From Magnetospirillum sp. 15-1 (GTDB lineage: Bacteria; Pseudomonadota; Alphaproteobacteria; Rhodospirillales; Magnetospirillaceae): a stretch of 64,000 nucleotides of DNA. Positions within the stretch are counted from its first letter, which is position 1. The number at the start of each line of letters is the position of its first letter. Under the pieces are notes generated by a model that did not search any database, was not told where the DNA came from, and saw only the letters and a list, made by a program, of their open reading frames with translations. Positions 18,879 through 27,311 of the stretch are shown here, in pieces. Position numbers and translations under genes: made by a program. The stretch covers positions 33,330-97,329 of the forward strand of contig NZ_FXXN01000019.1 in NCBI RefSeq assembly GCF_900184795.1, given 5' to 3'.

Positions 18879-19625
18879 ATGATCAAGGGCCGGTATTGCG
18901 TCCTTGTGGCGGGTTGCCTTCTGGCCATGGCCGCGACCTCGCCGGCCGATGCCGCCGAGCCCCGGACCATCGAATATGCCTATCCCGACCAGTCGGTCTG
19001 GACCACCCGGCTGGACGCCAAGGGTGAGCCCGACAATCCGCTGCTGCGCCTGGCCGCGCCGCTGTTCCAGCAGGCCGGCATCCCCTGGCGGGCGCGCGGG
19101 TTGCCGGCGGCGCGCCTGTTCGAATATTTGAGCGACGGACAGACCGACTTCTCCATGCTGGTCAAGGGACCGGCGCTGGAGAAGTGCTGTCTGGTCAGCA
19201 AACGGCCGGTGGCCGGCACCGAATTGCGGGTGTACCGCCGCAAGGGCCTGCCCCCCATCACCACCCGCCAGGGGCTGGCCGGCAAGGAGGTGATCACCGT
19301 CCACGGCTACAGCTATGGCGATATCCTGGCCTTCATCAGGAATCCGGCCAACCGGGTCGGCAACAACGGCACCGTCAGCCACGAATCCGCCTTCGCCATG
19401 CTGGAGCGCGGACGGGCCGACTATCTGCTGGACTATGCCGGGCCGGCCGAGGAAGTGCTGGCCGATCACCCGATCAAGGACCTGGAATTCGACGTCATCG
19501 ACCGGCTGGACGTCTATCTGATCCTCAGCCGGACCTATCCCGATGCCCCGGCGGTGATGGCCCGCCTGGAAGCCATCGCCGAGACCCTGCGGGTCGAAGG
19601 GGTTTCTAAATTTAGTCTAAAGTAG
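18879..19625 (+). CDS. Periplasmic solute-binding protein, family 3-like
   Basis: A 248-residue protein with a cleavable signal peptide (MIKGRYCVLVAGCLLAMAA, ending ADAAEP) and a fold resembling family 3 periplasmic binding proteins: an early strand IEYAYPDQS, then GLPAARLFEYLSDGQTDF and a second-lobe VSHESAFAMLERGRADY. It stops 58 bp before a membrane histidine kinase on the same strand. It may present a ligand to that kinase, or be a stand-alone binding protein. The ligand cannot be inferred. Confidence 0.7.
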   Translation: MIKGRYCVLVAGCLLAMAATSPADAAEPRTIEYAYPDQSVWTTRLDAKGEPDNPLLRLAAPLFQQAGIPWRARGLPAARLFEYLSDGQTDFSMLVKGPALEKCCLVSKRPVAGTELRVYRRKGLPPITTRQGLAGKEVITVHGYSYGDILAFIRNPANRVGNNGTVSHESAFAMLERGRADYLLDYAGPAEEVLADHPIKDLEFDVIDRLDVYLILSRTYPDAPAVMARLEAIAETLRVEGVSKFSLK

Positions 19626-19683
19626 GCTATGCAAATGTTTTGGGCTCGTATCGCCCCGGCGATGCGGGTAGGCTTGCATCATC

Positions 19684-21186
19684 ATGATGATGATGATGCT
19701 GCGCAAGAAAGGGCGAGAGAACAGGATCGGCCGCCGCCTGATCGTCCTGATCGTCGCCTTCAGCTCATTTCTGGCCTTACTGGCGACCGCCTATCAGCTG
19801 TTCAGCGAATACCAGCAGCAGCGCGCCGACATGGACGATCAGCTGGAGAACGTCCAGATTTTCCTCCCGCCCATTACCGGCAGCGTCTGGACCTTCGACG
19901 AGCGGCAGATCACCCTGGCCCTCGACGCCCTGACCCGGCTGTCCCATGTGGAATACGCGGTGATCACCACCTTGGACGGCCGCAACGTGTGGAAGTCCGG
20001 AGCCGTCAAGTCGAAGCGGTTGCTCAACCGTCAATATACCCTGTCGCGCGAGATCCGGGGCGAGATGCGCCAGATCGCCACCCTGGACGTGTCGGCCAGC
20101 CTGGACGGCATCTACGACCGCCTGATGGGCCAGGCCATCACCATCTTGGTGAGCAACGCGCTGAAGACCTTCCTGGTGGCGGCGTTCATGTACGTGATCT
20201 TCAGCCGCATCGTCACCCGCCGGATCGAGGAACTGGCCCGCAACGTCAGCAGCCTGGTGCCAGAATCCCTGCTCTCCCAGGCCTCGCTGTTCGACGAGAC
20301 GCTGGGCTTTCCCGAGCACGGCGACGAGATCGACCGCCTGCGCTGGGCCTATGACAACATCGCCCGCCAACTGAATCTGTCGGTGCAGGACCTGCACGAC
20401 CGCAACGACGAGCTGCAGCACGAAATCCACGAGCGCACCCGGGCGGAAAGCGACCTGCAGCAGGTGATCGCCGAATTGTCGCGCACCAACGCCGAGCTGG
20501 AGCGTTTCGCCTATGTGGCCGCCCACGACCTGCAGGAGCCGGTGCGCGGGCTGGTCAGCTTCTCGCAGTTGTTGGAGCGCAAGTGTCTCGAGAACCTGGG
20601 CGACGAGGGCAAGGACTATCTGCGCTTCATCGTCAACGAAGCCCTGCGTATGTCCAATCTGGTGCGCGATCTGCTGGAATACAGCCGGGCCGGCGGCGCC
20701 GGCCTGAGCATCGGCGAGGTGGACTGTACCGAACTGATGGGTACCGTGCTCCAGAGCCTGCGCCCAGCCATCGAGCATAAGCGCGCCCAGATCCAGATCA
20801 CCCCGCTGCCCAAGGTCCACGCCGACCAGGGCCAGCTGCATCAGGTCTTCCACAATCTGCTGGGCAACGCCCTCAAGTACAGCGGCGACGGAAGCGCTCC
20901 CTCCATCCGGGTGACCGCCGAGCGCGACGGCGAGGGCTGGCGTTTCGCGGTGAGCGACAACGGGATCGGCATCGATCCCCAGTACCACGATTACGTCTTC
21001 GAGGTGTTCCGCCGCCTGCATACCGGCTCCGCCTATCCCGGCACCGGCATCGGGCTGGCCATCTGCAAGCGTATCGTCGAGAGCCATGGCGGCCGTATGT
21101 GGCTGACCTCGGCTCCCAACGAGGGCACCACCTTCTTCTTCACCCTGCCCGACCGGGTCGAGGAAGCCCGGGCGGTAGCGGAATAA
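19684..21186 (+). CDS. Membrane sensor histidine kinase
   Basis: A 500-residue kinase. A first membrane helix (about residues 20-40) is followed by a periplasmic region of about 110 residues and a second helix (about 158-180). Then come a linker coiled coil, a HisKA domain with phosphoacceptor His in AYVAAHDLQEPVR, and a HATPase_c domain with N box FHNLLGNALKYS, G1 box SDNGIGID and G2 box GTGIGLAICKRI. No response regulator is adjacent. The gene begins with five ATG codons in tandem, so the exact start is ambiguous by up to four residues. Confidence 0.85.
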   Translation: MMMMMLRKKGRENRIGRRLIVLIVAFSSFLALLATAYQLFSEYQQQRADMDDQLENVQIFLPPITGSVWTFDERQITLALDALTRLSHVEYAVITTLDGRNVWKSGAVKSKRLLNRQYTLSREIRGEMRQIATLDVSASLDGIYDRLMGQAITILVSNALKTFLVAAFMYVIFSRIVTRRIEELARNVSSLVPESLLSQASLFDETLGFPEHGDEIDRLRWAYDNIARQLNLSVQDLHDRNDELQHEIHERTRAESDLQQVIAELSRTNAELERFAYVAAHDLQEPVRGLVSFSQLLERKCLENLGDEGKDYLRFIVNEALRMSNLVRDLLEYSRAGGAGLSIGEVDCTELMGTVLQSLRPAIEHKRAQIQITPLPKVHADQGQLHQVFHNLLGNALKYSGDGSAPSIRVTAERDGEGWRFAVSDNGIGIDPQYHDYVFEVFRRLHTGSAYPGTGIGLAICKRIVESHGGRMWLTSAPNEGTTFFFTLPDRVEEARAVAE

Positions 21187-21939
21187 TCACCGCCCGATCA
21201 GCATGGCGACGGAACAAGCCAGCAGCAGGCCGGCGAACAACCGCCGCATGACGATTTCGGGAAAGGCGTGGGCCAGGGCCACCCCGGCCGAGACGCTGAC
21301 CAGCCCGCCCAGCCCCAGCGCGCCGCCGATGGTCCAGTTCACATTGCCGGCGCGGGCATAGGAGGCCAGAGCCGCCGCCGAACAGGGCAGAACCAGGGCC
21401 AGAGCCAGACTCTGCGCCACCCGCTGGTCCAGCCCGAACCAGCGCGACAGGATCGGCGTCGCCACCAGCCCTCCCCCCACGCCCAGCAATCCCATGCTGC
21501 CGCCACCGGCCAGGCCGACCAGGGGAAGCAGCCGGAGACGGAGCGGCGTTGCCGCCCCCACATCCACGCGGCGGCGGATCATCAGCACCGCCAACACCGC
21601 CAGGAAAGCCGAGAACAGCAGGCGCAGCACATGCTGGTCCAGCCCCTGGGCCAGTTGCGCCGCCCCATAGGTGGTCACCGTCCCCACCAGGGCCAGCCGC
21701 GCCGCCCTGCCCAGGTCGACGGGGTTGCGCCGCATATAGCGCCACCACGCCGCCAGCAGGTTGGGCACCATCATGGCCAGGGCGGTGCCCTGGGCCATGG
21801 CCTGATCCATGCCGTAGGCGGTGACCAGCAGGGGAATGGCGATGATGCCGCCGCCGATGCCGAACAGGCCGCCGAGGAATCCCAGGGCGCCGCCCAGCAA
21901 CAGCAGGGGCATCAGGGTCAGAAGCAGGGAAACGGACAC
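21187..21939 (-). CDS. TauE/SafE-family sulfite/organosulfonate exporter
   Basis: A roughly 250-residue integral membrane protein with two repeated halves, each with the TauE/SafE signature: GGLFGIGGGIIAIPLL near the N-terminus and MGLLGVGGGLVATPIL in the second half. It probably exports a small anion such as sulfite. I prefer the GTG at 21939, preceded by GGAAAGG, because the longest ORF (ATG at 22029) would leave only 15 bp to the divergent LysR gene. Confidence 0.8.
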   Translation of the reverse strand: MSVSLLLTLMPLLLLGGALGFLGGLFGIGGGIIAIPLLVTAYGMDQAMAQGTALAMMVPNLLAAWWRYMRRNPVDLGRAARLALVGTVTTYGAAQLAQGLDQHVLRLLFSAFLAVLAVLMIRRRVDVGAATPLRLRLLPLVGLAGGGSMGLLGVGGGLVATPILSRWFGLDQRVAQSLALALVLPCSAAALASYARAGNVNWTIGGALGLGGLVSVSAGVALAHAFPEIVMRRLFAGLLLACSVAMLIGR

Positions 21940-22044
21940 CGACGCGACCTTTCCACGGAAACGATGCCCGATGATTATCCTTGCCATGGCCGCAATCAAT
22001 GGCGTCAACTTCACTATACTCTTGCGCACAGAGCATCAATCGTC

Positions 22045-22962
22045 ATGGCCTTGAACGACAGCCTGGATATCGCCTTCTTCTCCCTGGTGGCCCGCCATTC
22101 CAGCCTGACGGCGGCGGCCCGCGAGATGGGGCTGTCGCCCCCCGCCGTCAGCCGCCGCCTCGCCGCCCTGGAAGGCCGCCTCGGCGTCCGCCTGCTCAAC
22201 CGGACCACGCGGCGGCAAAGCCTGACGCCCGAGGGCGAGAAGTATGTGGAGGAGGGCCGCCGCATTCTCGGCGATATCGAAAGCCTGGAACGGGAGTTGA
22301 CGGCGGGACTTCAGAGTCCGCGCGGCATGCTGCGCATCAATGCCGGGTTCGGCTTCGGGCGGCGCCATCTCGGCCCGGCGGTATCGGACTTCGTCCGTCT
22401 GCATCCCGAGGTGGAGGTGATCCTGCACCTGAGCGACCGGCCGCTGGACCTCGCCGCCGAGGCCATGGACATCGGCATCCGCTTCGGCATCGGTCCGGAT
22501 TCCGGCCTGCTGCACCGACGCATCGCCGCCAATCGCCGCCTGCTGTGCGCCGCCCCCGCCTATCTCGCCGCCCATCCGGCTCCCCACGGCCCGGCCGGGC
22601 TGCGCGACCACCAGTGCATCGTCATCCGCGAGAACGACCGGGCCTTCAACACCTGGAATCTGGTCTCCGCCGAGGGAGCGGCCTCGGTCAAGGTCAGCGG
22701 GGCATTGTCGGCCAATCACGGCGAGGTGGCGGTGGACTGGGCCCTGGCCGGGCACGGCATTCTGCTGCGCTCGGAATGGGACATCGCGCCCTATCTGCGT
22801 TCGGGTGAGCTGGTCCGCGTACTGGACGGCTGGTCGGGGGTCGAGGCCGACATCCACGCCGTCTACCTGCAGCGCCACCAACTGTCGGCCAAGGTGCGGA
22901 GCTTCCTCGACTTCCTGGCCGAGCGCTTCGCCTCGCAGCGCGCCGCGCCGGGGGCGTGGTGA
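22045..22962 (+). CDS. LysR-family transcriptional regulator
   Basis: A 305-residue LTTR. The N-terminal winged helix-turn-helix reads SLTAAAREMGLSPPAVSRRL, followed by a linker helix and a periplasmic-binding-like effector domain typical of the group with DIGIRFGIGPDSGLLHRR. It is divergent from the TauE/SafE gene and probably regulates that gene from the shared intergenic region, the usual LTTR arrangement. Confidence 0.85.
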   Translation: MALNDSLDIAFFSLVARHSSLTAAAREMGLSPPAVSRRLAALEGRLGVRLLNRTTRRQSLTPEGEKYVEEGRRILGDIESLERELTAGLQSPRGMLRINAGFGFGRRHLGPAVSDFVRLHPEVEVILHLSDRPLDLAAEAMDIGIRFGIGPDSGLLHRRIAANRRLLCAAPAYLAAHPAPHGPAGLRDHQCIVIRENDRAFNTWNLVSAEGAASVKVSGALSANHGEVAVDWALAGHGILLRSEWDIAPYLRSGELVRVLDGWSGVEADIHAVYLQRHQLSAKVRSFLDFLAERFASQRAAPGAW

Positions 22963-23014
22963 TGAGAATGACTGGCGATAGGCTGGCGTCAGCCGCCGGT
23001 GTCATGGTGTGCCC

Positions 23015-23707
23015 ATGACCCGTCGCATCCTTCCGGCCGTATTCCTGGCGCTGCTTGCCGTCCTTACCGTCACGCCCAGCCGTGCCGAGAACCGCCTGAT
23101 CCTCTATACCGTCGGATCGGACGCGCCCGCCGAGTTGCCGCCCGTGCTGGCCCGTTTCCGGGACGAGGGCTGGACCGTCCGCATCAACCGGGTGCCGGTG
23201 GATTTCCGCCGCGAGCACGATTTCGGCAAGGCCCTGTTCGCCCAGGCCCGCGCGGCGCGCGACGAAGGCTATTCCCGCGTGGTGCTGGCCGGCCGCTCGT
23301 TCGGCGCCTGGGTGTCGCTGATCGCCAATTCCTCGTGGTCGACGCCGGTGGACGGCGGCGGCATCCATGCGGTGATCGCCCTGGATGCCACGGTCAGCGG
23401 CGAGACGGCGCGGGTCGGCCGTCAGTGGCACGACTACAAGTTCATGGACGTGATCAAGACCCAGGACCCCACCCGGCTGGCGGTGGTCGTCCTGGATACG
23501 GATGCCGAGGAGGGGCGGATTCGCGAAGACGAAATCCGCCGCACCATCCGCCGCCCGGCCATTCCCCACGTGGCGGTCTACGAACCGGCACCGCCGCCGC
23601 TGGACAGCGAAGGCTTCGCCCGGCGCTGGGGGGATTGCCTCACCACCCTGCTGGGCGACGAGGCTCCCTCACCGCCGGCTAATGGCTGGTGCCACTTGAA
23701 TAATTGA
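23015..23707 (+). CDS. Exported alpha/beta-hydrolase-like protein
   Basis: A 230-residue protein with a signal peptide (PAVFLALLAVLTVTPSRA) and an alpha/beta-hydrolase core. The nucleophile elbow is AGRSFGAW (G-x-S-x-G). No enzyme name can be assigned. The coding sequence runs into attL of the integrated element; its stop lies inside the displaced nirN end. Its last residues therefore overlapped the nirN 3' end antisense before integration as well. Confidence 0.65.
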   Translation: MTRRILPAVFLALLAVLTVTPSRAENRLILYTVGSDAPAELPPVLARFRDEGWTVRINRVPVDFRREHDFGKALFAQARAARDEGYSRVVLAGRSFGAWVSLIANSSWSTPVDGGGIHAVIALDATVSGETARVGRQWHDYKFMDVIKTQDPTRLAVVVLDTDAEEGRIREDEIRRTIRRPAIPHVAVYEPAPPPLDSEGFARRWGDCLTTLLGDEAPSPPANGWCHLNN

Positions 23708-23720
23708 TCTTATTGAAGAC
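23679..23720 (-). pseudogene. Displaced original 3' end of nirN (attL remnant)
   Basis: Read on the minus strand in frame, this stretch encodes VFNKINYSSGTSH and a TAG stop. The current nirN ends VFNKITFSSGTSH and TAA at 51561-51602. The two DNA segments match at about 30 of 42 bases, yet 11 of 13 residues agree. This is what is left when an integrative element recombines within a gene end and supplies a substitute end. It overlaps the end of the plus-strand hydrolase gene. Confidence 0.85.
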
Positions 23721-23721
23721 A
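23713..23721. repeat. attL core direct repeat
   Basis: TTGAAGACA, identical to 51595-51603 and in the same codon phase relative to the two nirN 3' ends. The crossover must lie within or next to it. Confidence 0.75.
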
Positions 23722-23782
23722 ATTTTTTACCACGGACCAAAGCCCTTATTTTAAATAACTTTCTTGGGTGAAACTTGGCATC

Positions 23783-23822
23783 AGTAGCACTCCAGTAGCA
23801 GATTGCCATCCTATGATGCTAC
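23783..23822. promoter_or_regulatory. Candidate integrase arm-type sites, left end
   Basis: AGTAGCA at 23783-23789 and 23794-23800 are direct repeats separated by 4 bases. A partial inverted copy, TGCTAC, lies at 23817-23822. The same pair with the same 4-base spacing recurs at 51423-51440 near the right end. Their position between the core and the integrase gene fits arm binding by the integrase N-terminal domain. Confidence 0.6.
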
Positions 23823-23857
23823 GATGGGTTTAGCCCCCATCAACCAAGGCACAGATC

Positions 23858-25090
23858 ATGCCCAAGACCAAACTGAACCAGACCTTCGCTGAGCGAACCA
23901 GCGGTACCGAAGGGAAGGACACCTATTATTGGGACACCACCATTACCGGGTTCGGGTTGAAGATATCCGCATCGGGTAAAAAGACATGGTTTTTTCACAG
24001 GATGGTCCGAGGCGGTGGCCGCACTCAAGTTACCCTAGGCTCTTTCCCCTCGATGGATTTCAACCAAGCACGGTTGAAAGCACTTGAGATGACGGGGCAG
24101 GTTGAGGCCGGAGAATCCCCCAAGACCAAAGCCCAAAAATCCGCCGAAGCCGTTACCATAGAAGATGTATTTGAGGACTACGCCCAAAAGAAAATGGCGA
24201 AATCATCCCGCACCAATTTGAGGCTGTTTCTGGATAAGCACATCTACCCAAAGCACCGAAAATGGTTGGTGAAAGATTTTACCCGTGGTTACTTCATTAA
24301 ATGGATTGAAGAAAACTACCATGATCAACCAGGAACCGCATACAACATCATCACATACGTCAATGCTGCATGGAACTATGCTATAACCCGCGAAATACTC
24401 CCCGCCAACACATATAACCCCGCCTTTAAGGTCAAAAGAGCATTACTTGATTCTGGATTCAAACTAAGGAAGTCTAAGAACGGCTACAAGATGGCCCTTG
24501 AGGCCAATGATATTACCAAGCTAATCAAGGCCATCAAAGATAGCTACGATGACCAAAATATAAATGCAATCGCAACGGCGGCATCAGAGTTGATTCTACA
24601 CACAGGTGCCCGTCGCAATGAAATTCAGACCTTAATGTTTGATGAGATTGATTACGAAAAAAGGTTGATCACCAAGGCTGAACCGGGAAAGAACGGCCTG
24701 ACCCGCTATATCCGGCTATCAGATACGGCTATGGAACTGCTCACCCGTGCCGCCGAAGTCCGCAAAGCCAAAAATCGGGAAAATGGCGTCTATGTATTCC
24801 CATCAGGTCGCGAAGGTCACAAGCACAAGCACATAACATCTATCAACACATACCTTAAGCTCATTGGTGCCAAAGCTGACCTGCCGGACTTGAAGCCTCA
24901 TAATTTGCGATCATTATATATCAACATTGCCGTTGATGGCGGCGTTCCCATGGCTGTTGTTGCTGAAAACGTTGGACACAGCAATGTCATGACCACCATG
25001 TTGCATTACATTAAAAACAAGAAATCCGCCTTGTTTGATGGTATCAACACGGTTGGAGAATTGCTGGCATCCCTGACCATGGAGGATTAG
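23858..25090 (+). CDS. int: Tyrosine integrase, P4-like with N-terminal arm-binding domain
   Basis: A 410-residue site-specific recombinase that integrates and excises the element. The N-terminal DUF4102-type arm-binding domain reads TITGFGLKISASGKKTWFF and TLGSFPSMDFNQAR. A SAM-like core-binding domain and the catalytic domain follow. Catalytic residues: Arg in HTGARRNEI (about 249), His and Arg in HNLRSLY (about 347), His in VGHSNV (about 373) and the nucleophile Tyr in MLHYIKNK (about 383). Base composition is clearly lower in GC than the flanking chromosome. It lies beside attL and reads inward. Confidence 0.92.
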   Translation: MPKTKLNQTFAERTSGTEGKDTYYWDTTITGFGLKISASGKKTWFFHRMVRGGGRTQVTLGSFPSMDFNQARLKALEMTGQVEAGESPKTKAQKSAEAVTIEDVFEDYAQKKMAKSSRTNLRLFLDKHIYPKHRKWLVKDFTRGYFIKWIEENYHDQPGTAYNIITYVNAAWNYAITREILPANTYNPAFKVKRALLDSGFKLRKSKNGYKMALEANDITKLIKAIKDSYDDQNINAIATAASELILHTGARRNEIQTLMFDEIDYEKRLITKAEPGKNGLTRYIRLSDTAMELLTRAAEVRKAKNRENGVYVFPSGREGHKHKHITSINTYLKLIGAKADLPDLKPHNLRSLYINIAVDGGVPMAVVAENVGHSNVMTTMLHYIKNKKSALFDGINTVGELLASLTMED

Positions 25091-25160
25091 CGAATAAGGC
25101 GCTGATTGAAGGCATCCGTCAAAATCAGCATGTCGGCAAAGGGACGTTCGCCCTCTCAGG

Positions 25161-25167
25161 ATAAATA
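25161..25167 (+). promoter_or_regulatory. ATAAATA promoter-like motif
   Basis: ATAAATA within GGATAAATAC, 28 bases before the start of the next gene. The same motif at a similar distance precedes genes at 34393 and 38103 and a short ORF at 35399. It may be the -10 element of an element-specific promoter. Confidence 0.4.
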
Positions 25168-25195
25168 CCTCCATCACCGTCGAATGGAGGTTCCT

Positions 25196-25609
25196 ATGCA
25201 CGACATCTGCTCAATTCCAGCCCACCCGAGAGCGGTCAGCATCGTGCTGGTTCCGATCAGCGGAATGGTGTCAGCCAAGCCCGATTTCGGCCATTTTACT
25301 GCGCTTGAAGAGGTTCGGCTCTATGTTGCTGGCATGCCACTCAAGGATGCCGACATCCGATATTACGATATGCGCGACGGCGGGAACCGGGTCACCCTGG
25401 AGTTCCATGGTACCGCCATCACCTACACATCGATTGGAATGGCTCCCGGCATAGAAATGGTGGCTCAGGCTCCCATCAAGGTTTGGACTGGGACCACGGT
25501 TGGGATTGCTGACCGCGCCGCCCTGAAACTCGGCCCAGTTATCACCATGGTTGATCCAGATGGTGACGTACTTCAAATGACCACAAACAGTTATGAGATC
25601 AATTTTTGA
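25196..25609 (+). CDS. Hypothetical protein
   Basis: A 137-residue protein that I do not recognise. It begins MHDICSIPAHPRAVS and has a regular alternation of hydrophobic and polar stretches consistent with a beta-rich cytoplasmic protein. The start at 25196 is set by TGGAGG 7 bases upstream and by the ATAAATA motif at 25161; the longer ORF back to 25106 ignores both. Its 3' end overlaps the convergent zinc-ribbon gene by 11 bp. Confidence 0.6.
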   Translation: MHDICSIPAHPRAVSIVLVPISGMVSAKPDFGHFTALEEVRLYVAGMPLKDADIRYYDMRDGGNRVTLEFHGTAITYTSIGMAPGIEMVAQAPIKVWTGTTVGIADRAALKLGPVITMVDPDGDVLQMTTNSYEINF

Positions 25610-25766
25610 TTTCGTAGAACTCTTCGCATTCAAAGCAGCGCAGTTTGCCGGATAAGGTCACGCAGAAAGTTATTCCACCGCAGTGCGGGCAGGTTCTGGC
25701 GTGATCGTCAGGGTTTTTTGATCGATCATTGGGAAACTTTATGATTTTGCACTCACTCTTCATCAT
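25599..25766 (-). CDS. Small zinc-ribbon protein
   Basis: A 55-residue ORF starting at the tandem ATGs at 25761-25766 and ending at 25599. It carries two CxxC-type pairs, TCPHCGG and RCFECEEF, plus one more Cys in FCVTLSGK, a typical zinc-ribbon layout. Its start overlaps the end of the upstream minus-strand gene by 14 bp, which suggests translational coupling. Its last codons overlap the convergent gene at 25196-25609. The function is unknown; a small regulator or adaptor is possible. Confidence 0.55.
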   Translation of the reverse strand: MMKSECKIIKFPNDRSKNPDDHARTCPHCGGITFCVTLSGKLRCFECEEFYEIKN

Positions 25767-26178
25767 CGCTATCCATTTCTAATTTGCGACACTCCATTCT
25801 TATATTCTTAAGATCAGCATTATCCTCGCACCAGACCATGACTTCTGCGTAGCCCAGGTAGGAAAATACGACATCGAGGTGTTTGCCGCTCAATTCGCCG
25901 CCGCCGTTGTCGGTCATCACCACCTGTCCATAGGAATTGGCCGCCGTTTTGGTCAAAGCGACAAATCCCTCGCGATCCATGGCAAATGATGAATGGTACG
26001 GAAATCGGGCGCAAAGAGCAGTCAACCGTTCATTGATGTCATGTTGTGGGTGTTCAGTTGGCGCATAAACGCATCCGCAATTTGAACAGCGGATAATGTA
26101 ATTGTGCATAATCAAGAAATTATATCTGCCGCATGTGTTGCAGTTTCTCACTAATTGATTTTGATTGTTAATGATCAT
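25753..26178 (-). CDS. Hypothetical protein with N-terminal zinc ribbon
   Basis: A 141-residue protein that I do not recognise. Near the N-terminus it has CNTCGRYNF and RCSNCGCVY, two CxxC pairs about 18 residues apart that should bind zinc. The rest is mixed alpha/beta with an acidic end (LEMDSDDEE). The start at 26178 (MIINNQNQ) has a strong GGAGGTGA 6 bases upstream. It overlaps the following zinc-ribbon ORF by 14 bp. Confidence 0.6.
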   Translation of the reverse strand: MIINNQNQLVRNCNTCGRYNFLIMHNYIIRCSNCGCVYAPTEHPQHDINERLTALCARFPYHSSFAMDREGFVALTKTAANSYGQVVMTDNGGGELSGKHLDVVFSYLGYAEVMVWCEDNADLKNIRMECRKLEMDSDDEE

Positions 26179-26195
26179 GGCATCACCTCCATGAC

Positions 26196-26202
26196 TATTT
26201 AT
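26196..26202 (-). promoter_or_regulatory. ATAAATA promoter-like motif, minus strand
   Basis: Read on the minus strand, ATAAATA lies 17 bases before the ATG at 26178. It is the same heptamer as the plus-strand motifs at 25161, 34355, 35361 and 38067. Confidence 0.35.
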
Positions 26203-26282
26203 GCTGCGAGAGCAGCAGCGTGTCCTGGTCGCAAAACCAGGAAATTCCAAGGCGATTCTGTTGGGAGAAGGTTCACATGGAG

Positions 26283-26342
26283 AAAATGGTAAGGGTTATA
26301 TGTAACGATTGGCGAATATATATTATTCGGCAAACGTTACAC
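26283..26342. repeat. 60-bp imperfect repeat with central palindrome, copy A
   Basis: Aligned without gaps to 36980-37039. The two copies share AAAATGGTAA, then a 24-base identical block beginning ACGATTGGCGAATA, then CAAACGTTACA. The block forms a 16-bp-arm imperfect palindrome (TAACGATTGGCGAATA against TATTCGGCAAACGTTA). This copy is intergenic, about 125 bp upstream of the gene starting at 26178. Confidence 0.8.
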
Positions 26343-26411
26343 ACAAGTCATACCATTAGATATTCGTAATATATAGACTTAATTTCCAATCCGATTGGCC
26401 TTTTAGTCTTC

Positions 26412-27117
26412 CTATTTGCTCGTCTGCTTGTTTCCGACACCAGGGGTGATGGCGATGTTATTACCAGCAGCCTGACCGGCCTCGAATGCACCCACCCGCC
26501 GCGACCCTTTTCCCTGAAGTCCTGCCACGTCGCAGGTTAAGGTCCAGCTTAGCGAATTCTGATTCGACGATGGCGTGGCGGACCACCACCAGATCACGAC
26601 CACTGCTGACCCGGTTGGCTTCATCGCGTTCGGCCTTCATGGCGATCAGTTTCTGCCCAATCGACACCGCCATGCCGAACATGAACGATCCCTTTTCGTC
26701 TTTGCCGTAACGGAGAATTCGCTGGGCAAGGGCATATTGAACCCAGGCGGTCTGCATGGCCGTGGCGATCACATCGTAGACGTAATGGGCCATCTCGATG
26801 CTGGGTTTGAGGCCGAAGAACACGTACCGGATTCCGGTGTCGTCCTTTTCACGCCACACCTTGCAATCGCAGTACTCCGCAATGGCCGGAATGCAGGCCG
26901 AGATTGGTTGGCGCTGCTTTCGGTTGGTGATGATGACCGACTGTTCACACTGCTCCTCCCTGATTTCCAGGTCACTGACCGAAAGGTCATGTCGATCCAG
27001 CAGTTCAGCAACCTTGGCCGCCGCCGCCAAGGCTTCTTCCTCGGTGCATCCATTGGCAATGGTTTTGGCTCGAAGAGCCTGTAGGCGGTTCTTCAGTTTA
27101 TCGAGATCGGTTGCCAT
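26412..27117 (-). pseudogene. DUF2786-domain protein with C-terminal frameshift
   Basis: The frame starting at 27117 encodes a DUF2786 N-terminus (KLKNRLQALRAKT then EEEALAAAAKVAELL) and continues to about residue 200. It then passes into GGCIRGRSGCW and stops at 26461. In the neighbouring frame the usual end of this family appears, GAFEAGQAAGNNIAITPGVG, and stops at 26412. A one-base indel near 26500-26520 would join them. The function of the family is not established. Its start overlaps the stop of the upstream small membrane protein. Confidence 0.65.
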
Positions 27118-27299
27118 CAAGCGTCCGATCCATCACCGCCGCCAAACAGCATCTCAAGCCCCAGGATGCCGAGGATGATCCACTTCAGCTTCCAGATCAC
27201 CCACAGCACGAATGCACCGCCAGCCGCGATGACCAGGGGTACCTGGAGGAAGAAGTGGAGAATACCTGCCACGAACAGCAGGATGGCGATGGATCGCAA
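27117..27299 (-). CDS. Small membrane protein
   Basis: A 60-residue protein with two hydrophobic stretches, SIAILLFVAGILHFFLQVPL and VIAAGGAFVLWVIWKL, followed by LKWIILGILGLEMLF, so two or three membrane helices. It follows MucR by 12 bp and overlaps the next gene by one base (TGATG), so it belongs to the HU-MucR operon. The function is unknown. Confidence 0.6.
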   Translation of the reverse strand: MRSIAILLFVAGILHFFLQVPLVIAAGGAFVLWVIWKLKWIILGILGLEMLFGGGDGSDA

Positions 27300-27311
27300 G
27301 ATTGTTCCCCT

